Below, one piece after another: positions 8,372 through 15,831 of a DNA stretch of 51,213 nt. A program made the position numbers and the translations under genes. The stretch lies in contig JAHHRK010000001.1 of assembly GCA_020025795.1 (NCBI GenBank), positions 1 to 51,213 on the forward strand. The letters run 5' to 3'. The first letter of the stretch is position 1; each line of letters starts with the position of its first letter. This stretch comes from Faecalibacterium sp. Lineage in GTDB: Bacteria; Bacillota; Clostridia; Oscillospirales; Ruminococcaceae. The notes below the pieces were generated by a model. The model was not told the origin of the DNA. It did not search any database and saw only the letters and a program-made list of their open reading frames with translations.

Positions 8372-9145
8372 GTGATTCAAATCAAAACAGCCAAAGAACT
8401 CGAAGGGATGCGCCGCGCTTGCGCGATCAGTGCGGCAGCCCTGAAGTTCGGCGGCGATCATATCGAAGCCGGTATGACCACCGCAGAGTTGGATAAACTC
8501 ATTTATGATTTTATCGTGAAGCACGGCGCAAAGCCAAACTTCAAAGGTCTGTATGGATTCCCCGGCACGGCATGCATCAGTTTGAATGACACAGTCATTC
8601 ATGGCATCCCCAGCAAGGATATCCAGATCCGACCTGGCGATATTGTTAGCATCGACACGGGCGCAAAGATCAATGGCTTCAATGGCGATAATGCCTGCAC
8701 CTTCGCGTGCGGCAAGATCGACATCGAAGCGCAGCGTCTGCTGGATGTGACCAAACAAGCACTGCATCTGGGCATTGCTCAGGCGCAGGTAGGCAATCGA
8801 ATCGGTGACATTGGTTACGCGGTTCAGAACTACTGCGAGGAGAACGGATTCTCCGTTGTCCGCGAGTTTGTTGGTCATGGCATCGGCAAGGAGCTGCACG
8901 AGGACCCCGAAGTGCCGAACTTCGGTCACGAGGGCAGAGGCCCCCGCTTGGTCAGCGGCATGACGATTGCAATCGAGCCGATGATCTGTGAGAAGGACCG
9001 CAAAGTGAAAACTTTGTCCGACGGTTGGACGGTCAAGACCCGCGACGGTGGCCTGGCTGCTCATTTCGAGCATACCGTGGCTATCCTGCCGGGCGGCCCC
9101 GAGATTCTTACCATCGGTTGGGAAGGCCCCGAATCCACGCTGTAA
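8372..9145 (+). CDS. map: Methionine aminopeptidase, type I
   Basis: A 257-residue type I methionine aminopeptidase that trims initiator methionine from nascent proteins. The five metal ligands are visible: Asp in SIDTGA, Asp in FNGDNA, His in GHGIG, Glu in AIEPM and Glu in AHFEHT. The start is GTG, with GGAGG six bases upstream inside the end of adk. The small KOW-domain ribosomal-protein-like gene that many Firmicutes carry between map and infA is absent here. Confidence 0.97.
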   Translation: MIQIKTAKELEGMRRACAISAAALKFGGDHIEAGMTTAELDKLIYDFIVKHGAKPNFKGLYGFPGTACISLNDTVIHGIPSKDIQIRPGDIVSIDTGAKINGFNGDNACTFACGKIDIEAQRLLDVTKQALHLGIAQAQVGNRIGDIGYAVQNYCEENGFSVVREFVGHGIGKELHEDPEVPNFGHEGRGPRLVSGMTIAIEPMICEKDRKVKTLSDGWTVKTRDGGLAAHFEHTVAILPGGPEILTIGWEGPESTL

Positions 9146-9152
9146 TACGAAG

Positions 9153-9184
9153 AAGTTTCCGCCTGAAAGGGCGGAAACTTTTTT
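9153..9184 (+). terminator. Rho-independent terminator after map
   Basis: An 11-bp perfect stem (AAGTTTCCGCC at 9153-9163 with its complement at 9170-9180) and a six-base loop, followed by a run of T. It closes the S10-spc transcription unit. Confidence 0.93.
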
Positions 9185-9288
9185 ACCGCGGGGGTCTCGA
9201 TCAGTATGTCTGCTGTAAATACCACGGCGAAACGGTTATGCAGACTAGGCTGGTCCGAAATTTTTGCCGTAAATCGCAAAAAAAGTCC

Positions 9289-9317
9289 TTGCAATGTAAG
9301 ACAAATCGGAGTATAAT
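9289..9317 (+). promoter_or_regulatory. Sigma-A promoter of the infA-rplQ operon
   Basis: TTGCAA at 9289-9294 and TATAAT at 9312-9317 with exactly 17 bases between them. It starts the alpha-type operon independently of the terminator behind map, leaving a leader of about 155 bases before infA. Confidence 0.85.
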
Positions 9318-9353
9318 ATATAATCGCCGTGGTAAACCAGATGTTTTCTGAGG

Positions 9354-9397
9354 CAAAGGGGAAAGTATGCCCTTTTGTCATTGGATTTTGTGCCAAT
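9354..9397 (+). promoter_or_regulatory. Two short hairpins in the infA mRNA leader
   Basis: CAAAGGG (9354-9360) can pair with CCCTTTTG (9370-9377), with one bulge, and ATTGG (9380-9384) with CCAAT (9393-9397). Neither is followed by a T-run, so they are not terminators. They may shape the long leader; any regulatory role is inference. Confidence 0.3.
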
Positions 9398-9479
9398 AAG
9401 ACAGAAGATATGTGGTTTCCATTGCATCCGTCCGTTACGAAGACAAACTCTGAGCAGACCCAAAGAGGAGGCAATTAGC

Positions 9480-9731
9480 TTGTCTAAAGAAGACGTCATC
9501 GAAGTTGAAGGTGTTGTTCGTGAGGCAATGCCCAACGCTACTTTTAAAGTAGAGTTGTACAGCGAAAACAAGGAAACCGGTAAGCTGGTTCCCACTGGTC
9601 ACGTTATCGCTGCTCACATCTCCGGTAAGCTGCGTACCAATTTTATCCGCATCCTGCCCGGAGATAAAGTCACGATGGAAATGTCGCCCTACGATATGAC
9701 GAAGGGCCGCATTACCTGGCGTTCCAAATAA
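9480..9731 (+). CDS. infA: Translation initiation factor IF-1 with an internal insertion
   Basis: IF-1 of 83 residues starting at a TTG codon (reads SKEDVIEVEGVVREAMPNATFKVEL), eight bases after GAGGAGG. The OB fold continues with HISGKLRTNFIRILPGDKV and ends GRITWRSK. Typical bacterial IF-1 is 72 residues; the extra 11 lie at about residues 27-38 (YSENKETGKLVP) in the loop just before the conserved AHISGK strand. The frame stays open upstream to 9375 but that part has no ribosome binding site and no IF-1 similarity. IF-1 binds the 30S A site during initiation. Confidence 0.95.
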   Translation: MSKEDVIEVEGVVREAMPNATFKVELYSENKETGKLVPTGHVIAAHISGKLRTNFIRILPGDKVTMEMSPYDMTKGRITWRSK

Positions 9732-9770
9732 GTTGGAGCGTCCTTAGAACTATACAAGGAGGTTCACATC

Positions 9771-9884
9771 ATGAAGGTCAAGCCTTCCGTCAAACCCATC
9801 TGCGAGAAATGCAAAGTCATTCGCCGCAAAGGCCGCGTGATGGTCATCTGCACGAACCCCAAGCACAAGCAGCGTCAGGGCTAA
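9771..9884 (+). CDS. rpmJ: 50S ribosomal protein L36
   Basis: A 37-residue L36 (MKVKPSVKPICEKCKVIRRKGRVMVIC...KHKQRQG) with the CxxC...C...H zinc ligands of the zinc-binding form. An AAGGAGG ribosome binding site lies ahead of the ATG. Its place between infA and rpsM is standard. Confidence 0.97.
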   Translation: MKVKPSVKPICEKCKVIRRKGRVMVICTNPKHKQRQG

Positions 9885-9887
9885 TTA

Positions 9888-9931
9888 CCGGCGCCTGGGG
9901 GCCAAGTGCGTAGAATCCCGGCGCAGGCCCC
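9888..9931 (+). promoter_or_regulatory. GC-rich foldable spacer between rpmJ and rpsM
   Basis: The 82-base rpmJ-rpsM spacer is unusually GC-rich with nested complementarity: GCGCC (9891-9895) with GGCGC (9920-9924), and GGGGCC (9898-9903) with GGCCCC (9926-9931). The two pairings interlock, so a pseudoknot-like fold is possible. No T-run follows. In E. coli the leader before rpsM is the S4 control site; a similar role here is only a suggestion. Confidence 0.35.
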
Positions 9932-9966
9932 GACACTGACATGGGATGAATTTGGAGGAAAACCAT

Positions 9967-10338
9967 ATGGCACGTATTGCCGGCGTTGACCTGCCCCGCG
10001 AAAAGCGCGTGGAGATCGGTCTCACCTACATTTACGGTATCGGTCTGACTACTTCCAAGAAGATCCTGGAAGCTACCGGTATCAATCCTGACACCCGCGT
10101 CAAGGATCTGACCAACGATGAAGAGTCCAAGATTCGTGACTACATCGATCAGGCAGGTATCCTGGTTGAGGGTGACCTGCGTCGTAACGTCGCTCTGGAC
10201 ATCAAGCGTCTGGTTGAGATCCAGTCCTACCGCGGCGTGCGCCATCGCAAGGGTCTGCCTTGCCGTGGCCAGCGCACTAAGACCAATGCTCGTACCCGCA
10301 AGGGCCCCAAGCGTACGGTCGCAAATAAGAAGAAGTAA
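9967..10338 (+). CDS. rpsM: 30S ribosomal protein S13
   Basis: A 123-residue S13 (MARIAGVDLPREKRVEIGLTYIYGIG; C-terminal RHRKGLPCRGQRTKTNARTRKGP), which contacts P-site tRNA and bridges to L5. The frame starts at 9946, but the TGGAGGAAAACC ribosome binding site directly serves the ATG at 9967, which also gives the family N-terminus. Confidence 0.98.
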   Translation: MARIAGVDLPREKRVEIGLTYIYGIGLTTSKKILEATGINPDTRVKDLTNDEESKIRDYIDQAGILVEGDLRRNVALDIKRLVEIQSYRGVRHRKGLPCRGQRTKTNARTRKGPKRTVANKKK

Positions 10339-10353
10339 GGAGGATTACGCGTA

Positions 10354-10755
10354 ATGGCTAACGTTAAGAACACCAAGGGCGTCTCCCGCAAAAAGCGCGA
10401 GCGCAAGAACATTGCCGCCGGCCAGGCTCACATTCAGTCTACGTTCAACAACACTGTTGTTACGATCACTGACCTGCAGGGCAACGCGGTATCCTGGTCC
10501 AGCTGCGGTGCACTGAATTTCCGCGGCAGCCGTAAGAGCACTCCGTTTGCAGCACAGAGCGCAGCTGAAACTGCTGCTAAGGCTGCAATCGAGCACGGCA
10601 TGAAGACCGTCGAAGTTTACGTTAAGGGCCCCGGCAACGGCCGTGAGAGCGCTATCCGTGCTCTGCAGGCTACCGGCCTGGAAGTGACCCTGATCAAGGA
10701 CGTCACCCCCGTTCCTCACAACGGCTGCCGTCCCCCGAAGCGTCGTCGTGTCTGA
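10354..10755 (+). CDS. rpsK: 30S ribosomal protein S11
   Basis: A 133-residue S11 with HIQSTFNNTVVTITDLQGNAVSWSS and the C-terminal DVTPVPHNGCRPPKRRRV signature. It sits on the platform of the 30S subunit near the mRNA Shine-Dalgarno helix. TAAGGAGG follows the rpsM stop. Confidence 0.98.
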   Translation: MANVKNTKGVSRKKRERKNIAAGQAHIQSTFNNTVVTITDLQGNAVSWSSCGALNFRGSRKSTPFAAQSAAETAAKAAIEHGMKTVEVYVKGPGNGRESAIRALQATGLEVTLIKDVTPVPHNGCRPPKRRRV

Positions 10756-10775
10756 TTGAAGGAGGAAAATGAATT

Positions 10776-11381
10776 ATGGCTAAGAATAATCAGCCTATTG
10801 CAAAGCGCTGCAAGGCTCTGGGCATTTCTCCTGCAGTCATGGGCTATGCCAAGAAGAACACTACCCGCAACTCCAGCAACAACAACTTCCGTAAGAAGAA
10901 GTCTGAGTACGCTTGCCAGCTGCAGGAAAAGCAGAAGGTCAAGTTCATCTACGGCGTTCTGGAGAAGCAGTTTGCTAACTACTTCGACGAAGCAGCTCGT
11001 CGCCCCGGCCAGACCGGTGAGAACCTGCTGCAGATGCTGGAGACCCGCCTGGACAACGTTGTTTTCCGCCTGGGCTTTGCATCTACCCGTCGTGACGCTC
11101 GCCAGCTGGTGAGCCACGCACACTTCACCGTCAACGGCAAGAAGGTCAACATCCCCTCTTACCTGGTGAAGGCTGGCGACGTGATCGAAGTTCGTGAGAG
11201 CAGCCGCTCTTCCGTCAAGTTCAGCAAGCTGACCGGTGCTGAGGCTCCCATCGTTGCTCTGCCTTCTTGGCTGAGCCGTGAGCAGGGCAGCCTGAAGGGC
11301 ATCGTCACCAAGCTGCCTGAGCGTAGCGATGTCGACTTCGAGGTTCAGGAGCACCTGATCGTCGAGTTGTACTCCAAGTAA
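10776..11381 (+). CDS. rpsD: 30S ribosomal protein S4
   Basis: A 201-residue S4: N-terminal rRNA-binding region, then an S4 RNA-binding domain (LETRLDNVVFRLGFASTRRDARQLVSHAHFTVNGKKVNIPSYLVK). It lacks the N-terminal zinc cysteines, the common C-minus form. Location in the alpha operon between rpsK and rpoA is the Clostridia arrangement; Bacillus keeps rpsD elsewhere. S4 is an operon autoregulator in other bacteria. Confidence 0.97.
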   Translation: MAKNNQPIAKRCKALGISPAVMGYAKKNTTRNSSNNNFRKKKSEYACQLQEKQKVKFIYGVLEKQFANYFDEAARRPGQTGENLLQMLETRLDNVVFRLGFASTRRDARQLVSHAHFTVNGKKVNIPSYLVKAGDVIEVRESSRSSVKFSKLTGAEAPIVALPSWLSREQGSLKGIVTKLPERSDVDFEVQEHLIVELYSK

Positions 11382-11444
11382 TCCATTACAGGTTTTGCAC
11401 CTGTGGTGCATTACCTGGTTCTTAGAATCAAGAATGAGAATGGG

Positions 11445-11468
11445 CTGCGGCCCTTTGGCCGCAGTTTT
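11445..11468 (+). terminator. Hairpin with short T-run between rpsD and rpoA
   Basis: CTGCGGCC (11445-11452) pairs with GGCCGCAG (11457-11464) around a CTTT loop, followed by only four T. It lies just ahead of the rpoA ribosome binding site. The short U-tract suggests a weak, partial terminator or an RNA-processing/stability hairpin that lowers rpoA relative to ribosomal protein synthesis. Confidence 0.5.
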
Positions 11469-11485
11469 ACAAGGAGGGCATTGAT

Positions 11486-12442
11486 ATGATGGAGATTGAA
11501 CGTCCCAGAATCGAAACGGTAAGCCTGTCTCCCGATGGCCGCTACGGCAAGTTCGTAGCTGAGCCCCTGGAGCGCGGCTTTGGCATCACGCTGGGCAACA
11601 GCCTGCGTCGCGTGCTGCTTTCTTCTCTGCCCGGTGTGGCAGTCACCAGCGTCAAGATCGACGGTGTGGTTCACGAATTCTCTACCATTGAAGGCGTGAA
11701 GGAAGACGTTACCGAAATCGTCTTGAACCTGAAGGGTATTGCCGCACAGCTGTACACCGATGGCCCCAAGACGGTTCGCATTGAAGCAGTCGGCCCGTGC
11801 GAAGTCACCGCCGGCAGCATCAAGCAGGGCGACGAGATCGAGATCCTGAACCCCGAGTGGCACATTGCCCAGCTGGGTGAGGGTGGCAAGCTTGTGATGG
11901 AGCTCACCTTTGATAAGGGCCGCGGCTATGTCCCGGCAGAGCGCAACAAGCAGGCGATCGTTGAGAAGAACGATATCAATACGTTGCCCGTGGACAGCAT
12001 CTATACCCCTGTGCTCAAGGTGAACTACAACGTTGAGAACACTCGCGTTGGCCAGATCACCGATTACGATAAACTGACCCTTGAGATTTGGACTGACGGT
12101 ACGATCAGTGCAAAAGAGGCTGTAAGCCTGGCTGCACGTGTTCTGACCGAGCACCTGAATTTGTTCGTCAACCTGTCTGAGCAGGTCGCTGGCGTGGACA
12201 TCATGGTAGAAAAGCCGGATCAGGACAAGAGCAAAGCTCTGGAGATGACCATCGAAGAGCTGGATCTGAGCGTCCGTTCCTTCAACTGCCTGAAGCGTGC
12301 CGGCATCAACACTGTTGAGGACCTGGTAAGCAAGAGCGAAGAAGAAATGATGAAGGTCCGTAATCTCGGCCGTAAGAGCCTGGAGGAAGTCGTTGCGAAA
12401 CTGGATTCGCTGGGCTTCCAACTGAGCCAGGACGATGACTGA
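11486..12442 (+). CDS. rpoA: DNA-directed RNA polymerase alpha subunit
   Basis: A 318-residue alpha subunit. The N-terminal dimerisation domain carries EPLERGFGITLGNSLRRVLLSSLPG (about residues 26-50); the C-terminal domain that binds UP elements and activators has NCLKRAGINTVEDLVSKSEEEMMKVRNLGRKSLEEV. ATG codons at 11486 and 11489 are both possible; AAGGAGGG lies seven bases before the first. It is followed by rplQ after 25 bases, as expected. Confidence 0.98.
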   Translation: MMEIERPRIETVSLSPDGRYGKFVAEPLERGFGITLGNSLRRVLLSSLPGVAVTSVKIDGVVHEFSTIEGVKEDVTEIVLNLKGIAAQLYTDGPKTVRIEAVGPCEVTAGSIKQGDEIEILNPEWHIAQLGEGGKLVMELTFDKGRGYVPAERNKQAIVEKNDINTLPVDSIYTPVLKVNYNVENTRVGQITDYDKLTLEIWTDGTISAKEAVSLAARVLTEHLNLFVNLSEQVAGVDIMVEKPDQDKSKALEMTIEELDLSVRSFNCLKRAGINTVEDLVSKSEEEMMKVRNLGRKSLEEVVAKLDSLGFQLSQDDD

Positions 12443-12467
12443 TTTATTATTAAAGGAGTGAAACGGG

Positions 12468-12809
12468 ATGCCCGGTACTAGAAAGCTCGGTCGCGCTAGC
12501 GACAGCCGCAACGCTATGCTGCGCGCTATGGTGACCTACCTGTTGGAGAACGGCAAGATCGAAACCACCGTTCCCCGTGCCAAAGACGTTCGTTCTATGG
12601 CTGAAAAGATGATCACCCTGGGTAAGAGCAGCGACCTGCACACCAAGCGTCAGGTTTACAGCTACATCACCAAGGAAGACGTTGCTAAGAAGCTGTTCGA
12701 TGAGATCAGCCCCAAGTATGCTGACCGCAACGGTGGTTACACCCGCATCATCAAGATCGGTGTCCGCCGCGGTGACGCTGCTGAGATGGCAATCCTGGAG
12801 CTGGTCTGA
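12468..12809 (+). CDS. rplQ: 50S ribosomal protein L17
   Basis: A 113-residue L17 (RKLGRASDSRNAMLRAMVTYLLENGKIETTVPRAKDVRSMAEKMI), a component at the exit tunnel rim. AAAGGAGTG precedes the ATG. This is the last gene of the operon; the ecfA1-ecfA2-ecfT-truA-rplM-rpsI continuation common in Firmicutes is missing and the unit stops at a terminator. Confidence 0.98.
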   Translation: MPGTRKLGRASDSRNAMLRAMVTYLLENGKIETTVPRAKDVRSMAEKMITLGKSSDLHTKRQVYSYITKEDVAKKLFDEISPKYADRNGGYTRIIKIGVRRGDAAEMAILELV

Positions 12810-12841
12810 TAAAACAGACGGCACCATACTGCTGTGATCTG

Positions 12842-12878
12842 GAAGCTCTCTGGCTGAAAAGCCGGGGAGCTTCTTTTT
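12842..12878 (+). terminator. Rho-independent terminator after rplQ
   Basis: A 14-bp stem (12842-12855 with 12860-12873, a few G-T pairs) capped by a GAAA tetraloop and followed by five T. It ends the infA-rplQ unit. Confidence 0.93.
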
Positions 12879-12955
12879 ACGTATTTGCACATAGCATCGA
12901 AAGTTGGGCAATAGAATAAATTTGTCTGATTTTACAAAGAAATCGGGATTTTCTG

Positions 12956-12984
12956 TTTACTTACGCCGAAAAATGTGCTATTAT
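12956..12984 (+). promoter_or_regulatory. Sigma-A promoter of metK
   Basis: TTTACT at 12956-12961 and TATTAT at 12979-12984, spaced 17 bases, located about 25 bases before the SAM-I aptamer. Confidence 0.75.
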
Positions 12985-13008
12985 CCTACTTGCACAACAG
13001 AATAGCAA

Positions 13009-13103
13009 CTTATCAAGAGTGGCAGAGGGGACAGGCCCTGTGAAGCCCGACAACCTGCATGAAAATGTAAGGTGCCAATTCCTGCGGGAAACCGAAAGAT
13101 AAG
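13009..13103 (+). promoter_or_regulatory. SAM-I (S-box) riboswitch aptamer
   Basis: The leader contains the conserved S-box core: CTTATC opening P1 (13009-13014), AAGAGTGGCAGAGGG, then GAAGCCCGACAACC, GGTGCCAATTCC and closing GATAAG (13098-13103). The P1 strands pair over six bases. SAM-I aptamers bind S-adenosylmethionine and repress methionine and SAM biosynthesis genes; here it precedes metK, the SAM synthetase itself, so the loop is product feedback. Confidence 0.95.
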
Positions 13104-13110
13104 CGTCACA

Positions 13111-13137
13111 CGCTCAGGTTTCGGCCTGAGCGTTTTA
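13111..13137 (+). terminator. Riboswitch-controlled terminator of metK
   Basis: CGCTCAGG (13111-13118) pairs with CCTGAGCG (13125-13132), then TTTTA. It lies between the SAM-I aptamer and metK, so it is the expression platform. An alternative antiterminator is visible: CCGAAA (13092-13097) with TTTCGG (13119-13124) plus AGCGT (13102-13106) with ACGCT (13110-13114). That would break both P1 and the terminator stem. Confidence 0.88.
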
Positions 13138-13204
13138 TTATCTGGAAAAACCACAGTTGCCTTTCTGTACAACACCATTTTGTAGTATGAAAAGGAGAAC
13201 GATT

Positions 13205-14362
13205 ATGGCAAGACATTTCTTTACTTCCGAATCCGTTACCGAGGGACATCCCGACAAAATCTGCGACCAGATTTCGGATGCAATCCTGGACGAGATCCTG
13301 GCAAATGATCCGGGTGCTCGCGTTGCTTGCGAGACCTGCGCTTCCACCGGCCTGGTGCATATCATGGGCGAAATCACCACTTCCTGCTATGTGGACTTTC
13401 AGAAGATCGTCCGCGAGGTCGTGCGTGATATCGGCTACACCCGCGCAAAGTTCGGCTTTGACTGCGATACCTGCGCTGTGATCTCCAATGTGGATGGTCA
13501 GAGCCCCGACATTGCCATGGGCACCAACGATGAAGTTGGCGGCGCTGGCGACCAGGGTATGATGTTCGGTTACGCTTGCAATGAGACTCCTGAGCTGATG
13601 CCTATGCCCATCAGCCTGGCACACAAGCTGTGCCTGAAGCTGACTGAGGTCCGCAAGAGTGGCCTGCTGGACTACCTGCGTCCGGACGGCAAGAGCCAGG
13701 TCACCGTGGAATACGTTGACGGCAAGCCCGTTCGCGTGGACACCGTGGTTATCTCCAGCCAGCACAGCGAGGACATCAGCACCGAGCAGCTGCGTGCTGA
13801 CATTCTGGAGCACGTTATCAAGGCTACCATCCCCGCAGAGCTGATGGACGAGAACACCAAGTTCCACATCAACCCCACCGGTCGTTTCGTCGTGGGTGGC
13901 CCTCAGGGCGACTCCGGCCTGACTGGCCGTAAGATCATCGTGGATACCTACGGCGGTTACGCACGCCACGGCGGCGGCGCATTCTCCGGCAAGGACCCCA
14001 GCAAGGTGGACCGCAGCGCTGCTTACGCAACCCGTTGGGTCGCTAAGAACATCGTTGCTGCTGGCCTGGCTTCCAAGTGCGAAGTTCAGGTTGCTTACGC
14101 AATCGGCGTCGCAAAGCCCGTTTCTATCCTGGTGGATACCTTCGGCACCGGCACCGTTGCAGACGAAATCATCGAAGCTGCTGTGGAGAAGGTCTTTGAC
14201 CTGACCCCCGCTGCAATCATTCGTGATCTGGATCTGCGCAAGCCCATCTACCGCGCACTGGCAGCTTATGGCCACATGGGCCGTGAGGACCTGGGCGTGA
14301 AGTGGGAAGAGACCAACCGCGTTCAGGAACTGAAGGACGCTGTTGCAGCCCTGCAGGCTTAA
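13205..14362 (+). CDS. metK: S-adenosylmethionine synthetase
   Basis: A 385-residue methionine adenosyltransferase (ATP + methionine to SAM). Visible signatures include FTSESVTEGHPDKICDQISDAILD at the N-terminus, GAGDQGMMFGYA (about residues 115-126), and GGYARHGGGAFSGKDPSKVDRSAAYA. The frame opens at 13157, but the ATG at 13205 has AAAAGGAG upstream and gives the family N-terminus. Controlled by the preceding SAM-I riboswitch and ended by its own terminator. Confidence 0.98.
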   Translation: MARHFFTSESVTEGHPDKICDQISDAILDEILANDPGARVACETCASTGLVHIMGEITTSCYVDFQKIVREVVRDIGYTRAKFGFDCDTCAVISNVDGQSPDIAMGTNDEVGGAGDQGMMFGYACNETPELMPMPISLAHKLCLKLTEVRKSGLLDYLRPDGKSQVTVEYVDGKPVRVDTVVISSQHSEDISTEQLRADILEHVIKATIPAELMDENTKFHINPTGRFVVGGPQGDSGLTGRKIIVDTYGGYARHGGGAFSGKDPSKVDRSAAYATRWVAKNIVAAGLASKCEVQVAYAIGVAKPVSILVDTFGTGTVADEIIEAAVEKVFDLTPAAIIRDLDLRKPIYRALAAYGHMGREDLGVKWEETNRVQELKDAVAALQA

Positions 14363-14376
14363 GTATCTTATAAAAA

Positions 14377-14410
14377 AGGCCACTCGCTTTAAAAGTGAGC
14401 GGCCTTTTTT
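14377..14410 (+). terminator. Rho-independent terminator after metK
   Basis: A stem formed by GGCCACTCGCTT and AAGTGAGCGGCC (one mismatch, one wobble), with flanking A-run and six T. Confidence 0.9.
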
Positions 14411-14522
14411 CGTGCAAAAGAGTTTTGATACGGTAAAGTTCTTGTAAAAAACAGCTAGGTTACATTCCTTTTTTGGAAAATACCTGTGCAAAGCACAGAA
14501 AATGTAAAAGCGTGTCGAAAGA

Positions 14523-14553
14523 TTGTGCCAAGTGACGAAAAATATGTTAGAAT
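14523..14553 (+). promoter_or_regulatory. Likely promoter of the PRPP synthetase gene
   Basis: TAGAAT at 14548-14553 with an extended -10 TG at 14545-14546, and TTGTGC at 14523-14528 (19-base spacing). The -35 is weak, but the extended -10 supports it. Confidence 0.5.
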
Positions 14554-14619
14554 GAGAATTAGTGACAATACTGAAAATGCTGTGAGAAATGGAATTAAAT
14601 GACAAAAGGAGCTGCACCT

Positions 14620-15780
14620 ATGTCTAACAAAAACATGAAACCGCAAGAGTTTTTCTCTGTCAATACCCAGGTCGCTGATCTGGCTCTGATCGCCTGCCCC
14701 GGCGCTGAAGAACTGACCAATCAGATTGACCAGTTCCTGGTGAACTGGGCAAAGCAGGCTGGTATGGACGTTGAGAGCTTTATCGTTTCCTGCGATTGCC
14801 CTCGTTTCCAGAGCGGCGATGCAAAGGGCCTGGTCAAGGAGTCTGTCCGTGGCGATGATATCTACATCGTTGTGGACCCGGGCAATTACAGCGTTACCTA
14901 CAAGCTGTTCGGCTACGAGAACCACCTGTCTCCGGACGATCACTTCGCAAACCTGAAGCGTATCATCCAGGCAGTTGCAGGCCGTGCACACCGCGTGTCT
15001 GTCATCATGACCAGCCTGTACGGTGGCCGTCAGCATCGTCGTATGGTGCGTGAGAGCCTGGACTGCGCTGTTGCCCTGCAGGAACTGCAGAGCATGGGCG
15101 TTCAGAACATCATCACCTTTGACGCACACGATCCGCGCCTGCAGAACGCTGTGCCTCTGATGAGCTTCGACAACGTTATGCCTACTTACCAGGTTCTGAA
15201 GTGCCTGCTGCGCAACATGCCCGACCTGAGCTTTGACAAGGACGACTTTATCGTCATCAGCCCGGACGAAGGCGCTATCAACCGCAATATGTACTTCTCC
15301 AGCGTGCTGGGCTGCAACCTGGGTATGTTCTACAAGCGCCGTGACTACACCCGCGTTGTCAACGGCCGTAACCCCATCGTTGCACACGAGTACCTGGGCG
15401 AATCTGTGGAAGGCAAGACCGTCTTTATCGCAGACGACATCATCGCATCCGGCGAGAGCATGCTGGAAGTTGCGCGCGAGCTGAAGAAGCGCGGTGCAGC
15501 ACGCATCATCACCGACGCAACCTTCCCGCTGTTTACCGGCGGCCTGGAGAAGTTCGATGAAGCTTACAAGGAAGGCATCATCACTGCTGTGGTTGGCACC
15601 AACGTGACCTACCGCACCCCCGAACTGCTGAGCCGTGAGTGGTACTTCGACGCTGATATGTCCAAGTACATCGCTTACTTTGTTGCAGCTCTGAACCACG
15701 AGATGTCCGTTTCCCGCCTGTGCGATCCCATCAAGAAGATCCAGGCTCTGTTGGAAAAGAATAATCACAAGGTCGGCTAA
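14620..15780 (+). CDS. prs: Divergent ribose-phosphate pyrophosphokinase
   Basis: A 386-residue member of the PRPP synthetase family (ribose 5-phosphate + ATP to PRPP). Parallels to the usual enzyme: SGDAKGLVKESVRGDDIYIV (N-terminal ATP region), SLYGGRQHRRM at the flexible loop, ITFDAHDPRLQNAVP in place of the usual DLHAxQIQGFF, and a PRPP-binding loop FIADDIIASGESM. It is some 70 residues longer than the canonical form and lacks several consensus residues. A canonical prs could exist elsewhere. Start chosen at 14620 because AAAGGAG lies between it and the earlier ATG at 14599. Confidence 0.8.
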   Translation: MSNKNMKPQEFFSVNTQVADLALIACPGAEELTNQIDQFLVNWAKQAGMDVESFIVSCDCPRFQSGDAKGLVKESVRGDDIYIVVDPGNYSVTYKLFGYENHLSPDDHFANLKRIIQAVAGRAHRVSVIMTSLYGGRQHRRMVRESLDCAVALQELQSMGVQNIITFDAHDPRLQNAVPLMSFDNVMPTYQVLKCLLRNMPDLSFDKDDFIVISPDEGAINRNMYFSSVLGCNLGMFYKRRDYTRVVNGRNPIVAHEYLGESVEGKTVFIADDIIASGESMLEVARELKKRGAARIITDATFPLFTGGLEKFDEAYKEGIITAVVGTNVTYRTPELLSREWYFDADMSKYIAYFVAALNHEMSVSRLCDPIKKIQALLEKNNHKVG

Positions 15781-15792
15781 TCAATTTTGCAT

Positions 15793-15831
15793 AAAAAAGG
15801 CACCTCTGCACCGTGCAGAGGTGCCTTTTTT
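15793..15831 (+). terminator. Rho-independent terminator after prs
   Basis: A near-perfect stem: 15793-15811 (six A then GGCACCTCTGCAC) with 15813-15831 (GTGCAGAGGTGCC then six T). Confidence 0.95.

Noticed and set aside
9375..9479. N-terminal extension of IF-1 to 118 residues
   Set aside because: No ribosome binding site, no IF-1 similarity; GAGGAGG and the TTG at 9480 give the family N-terminus.
13106..14617. A 503-codon minus-strand frame opposite metK
   Set aside because: Antisense to metK, spans its riboswitch terminator, no recognisable product.
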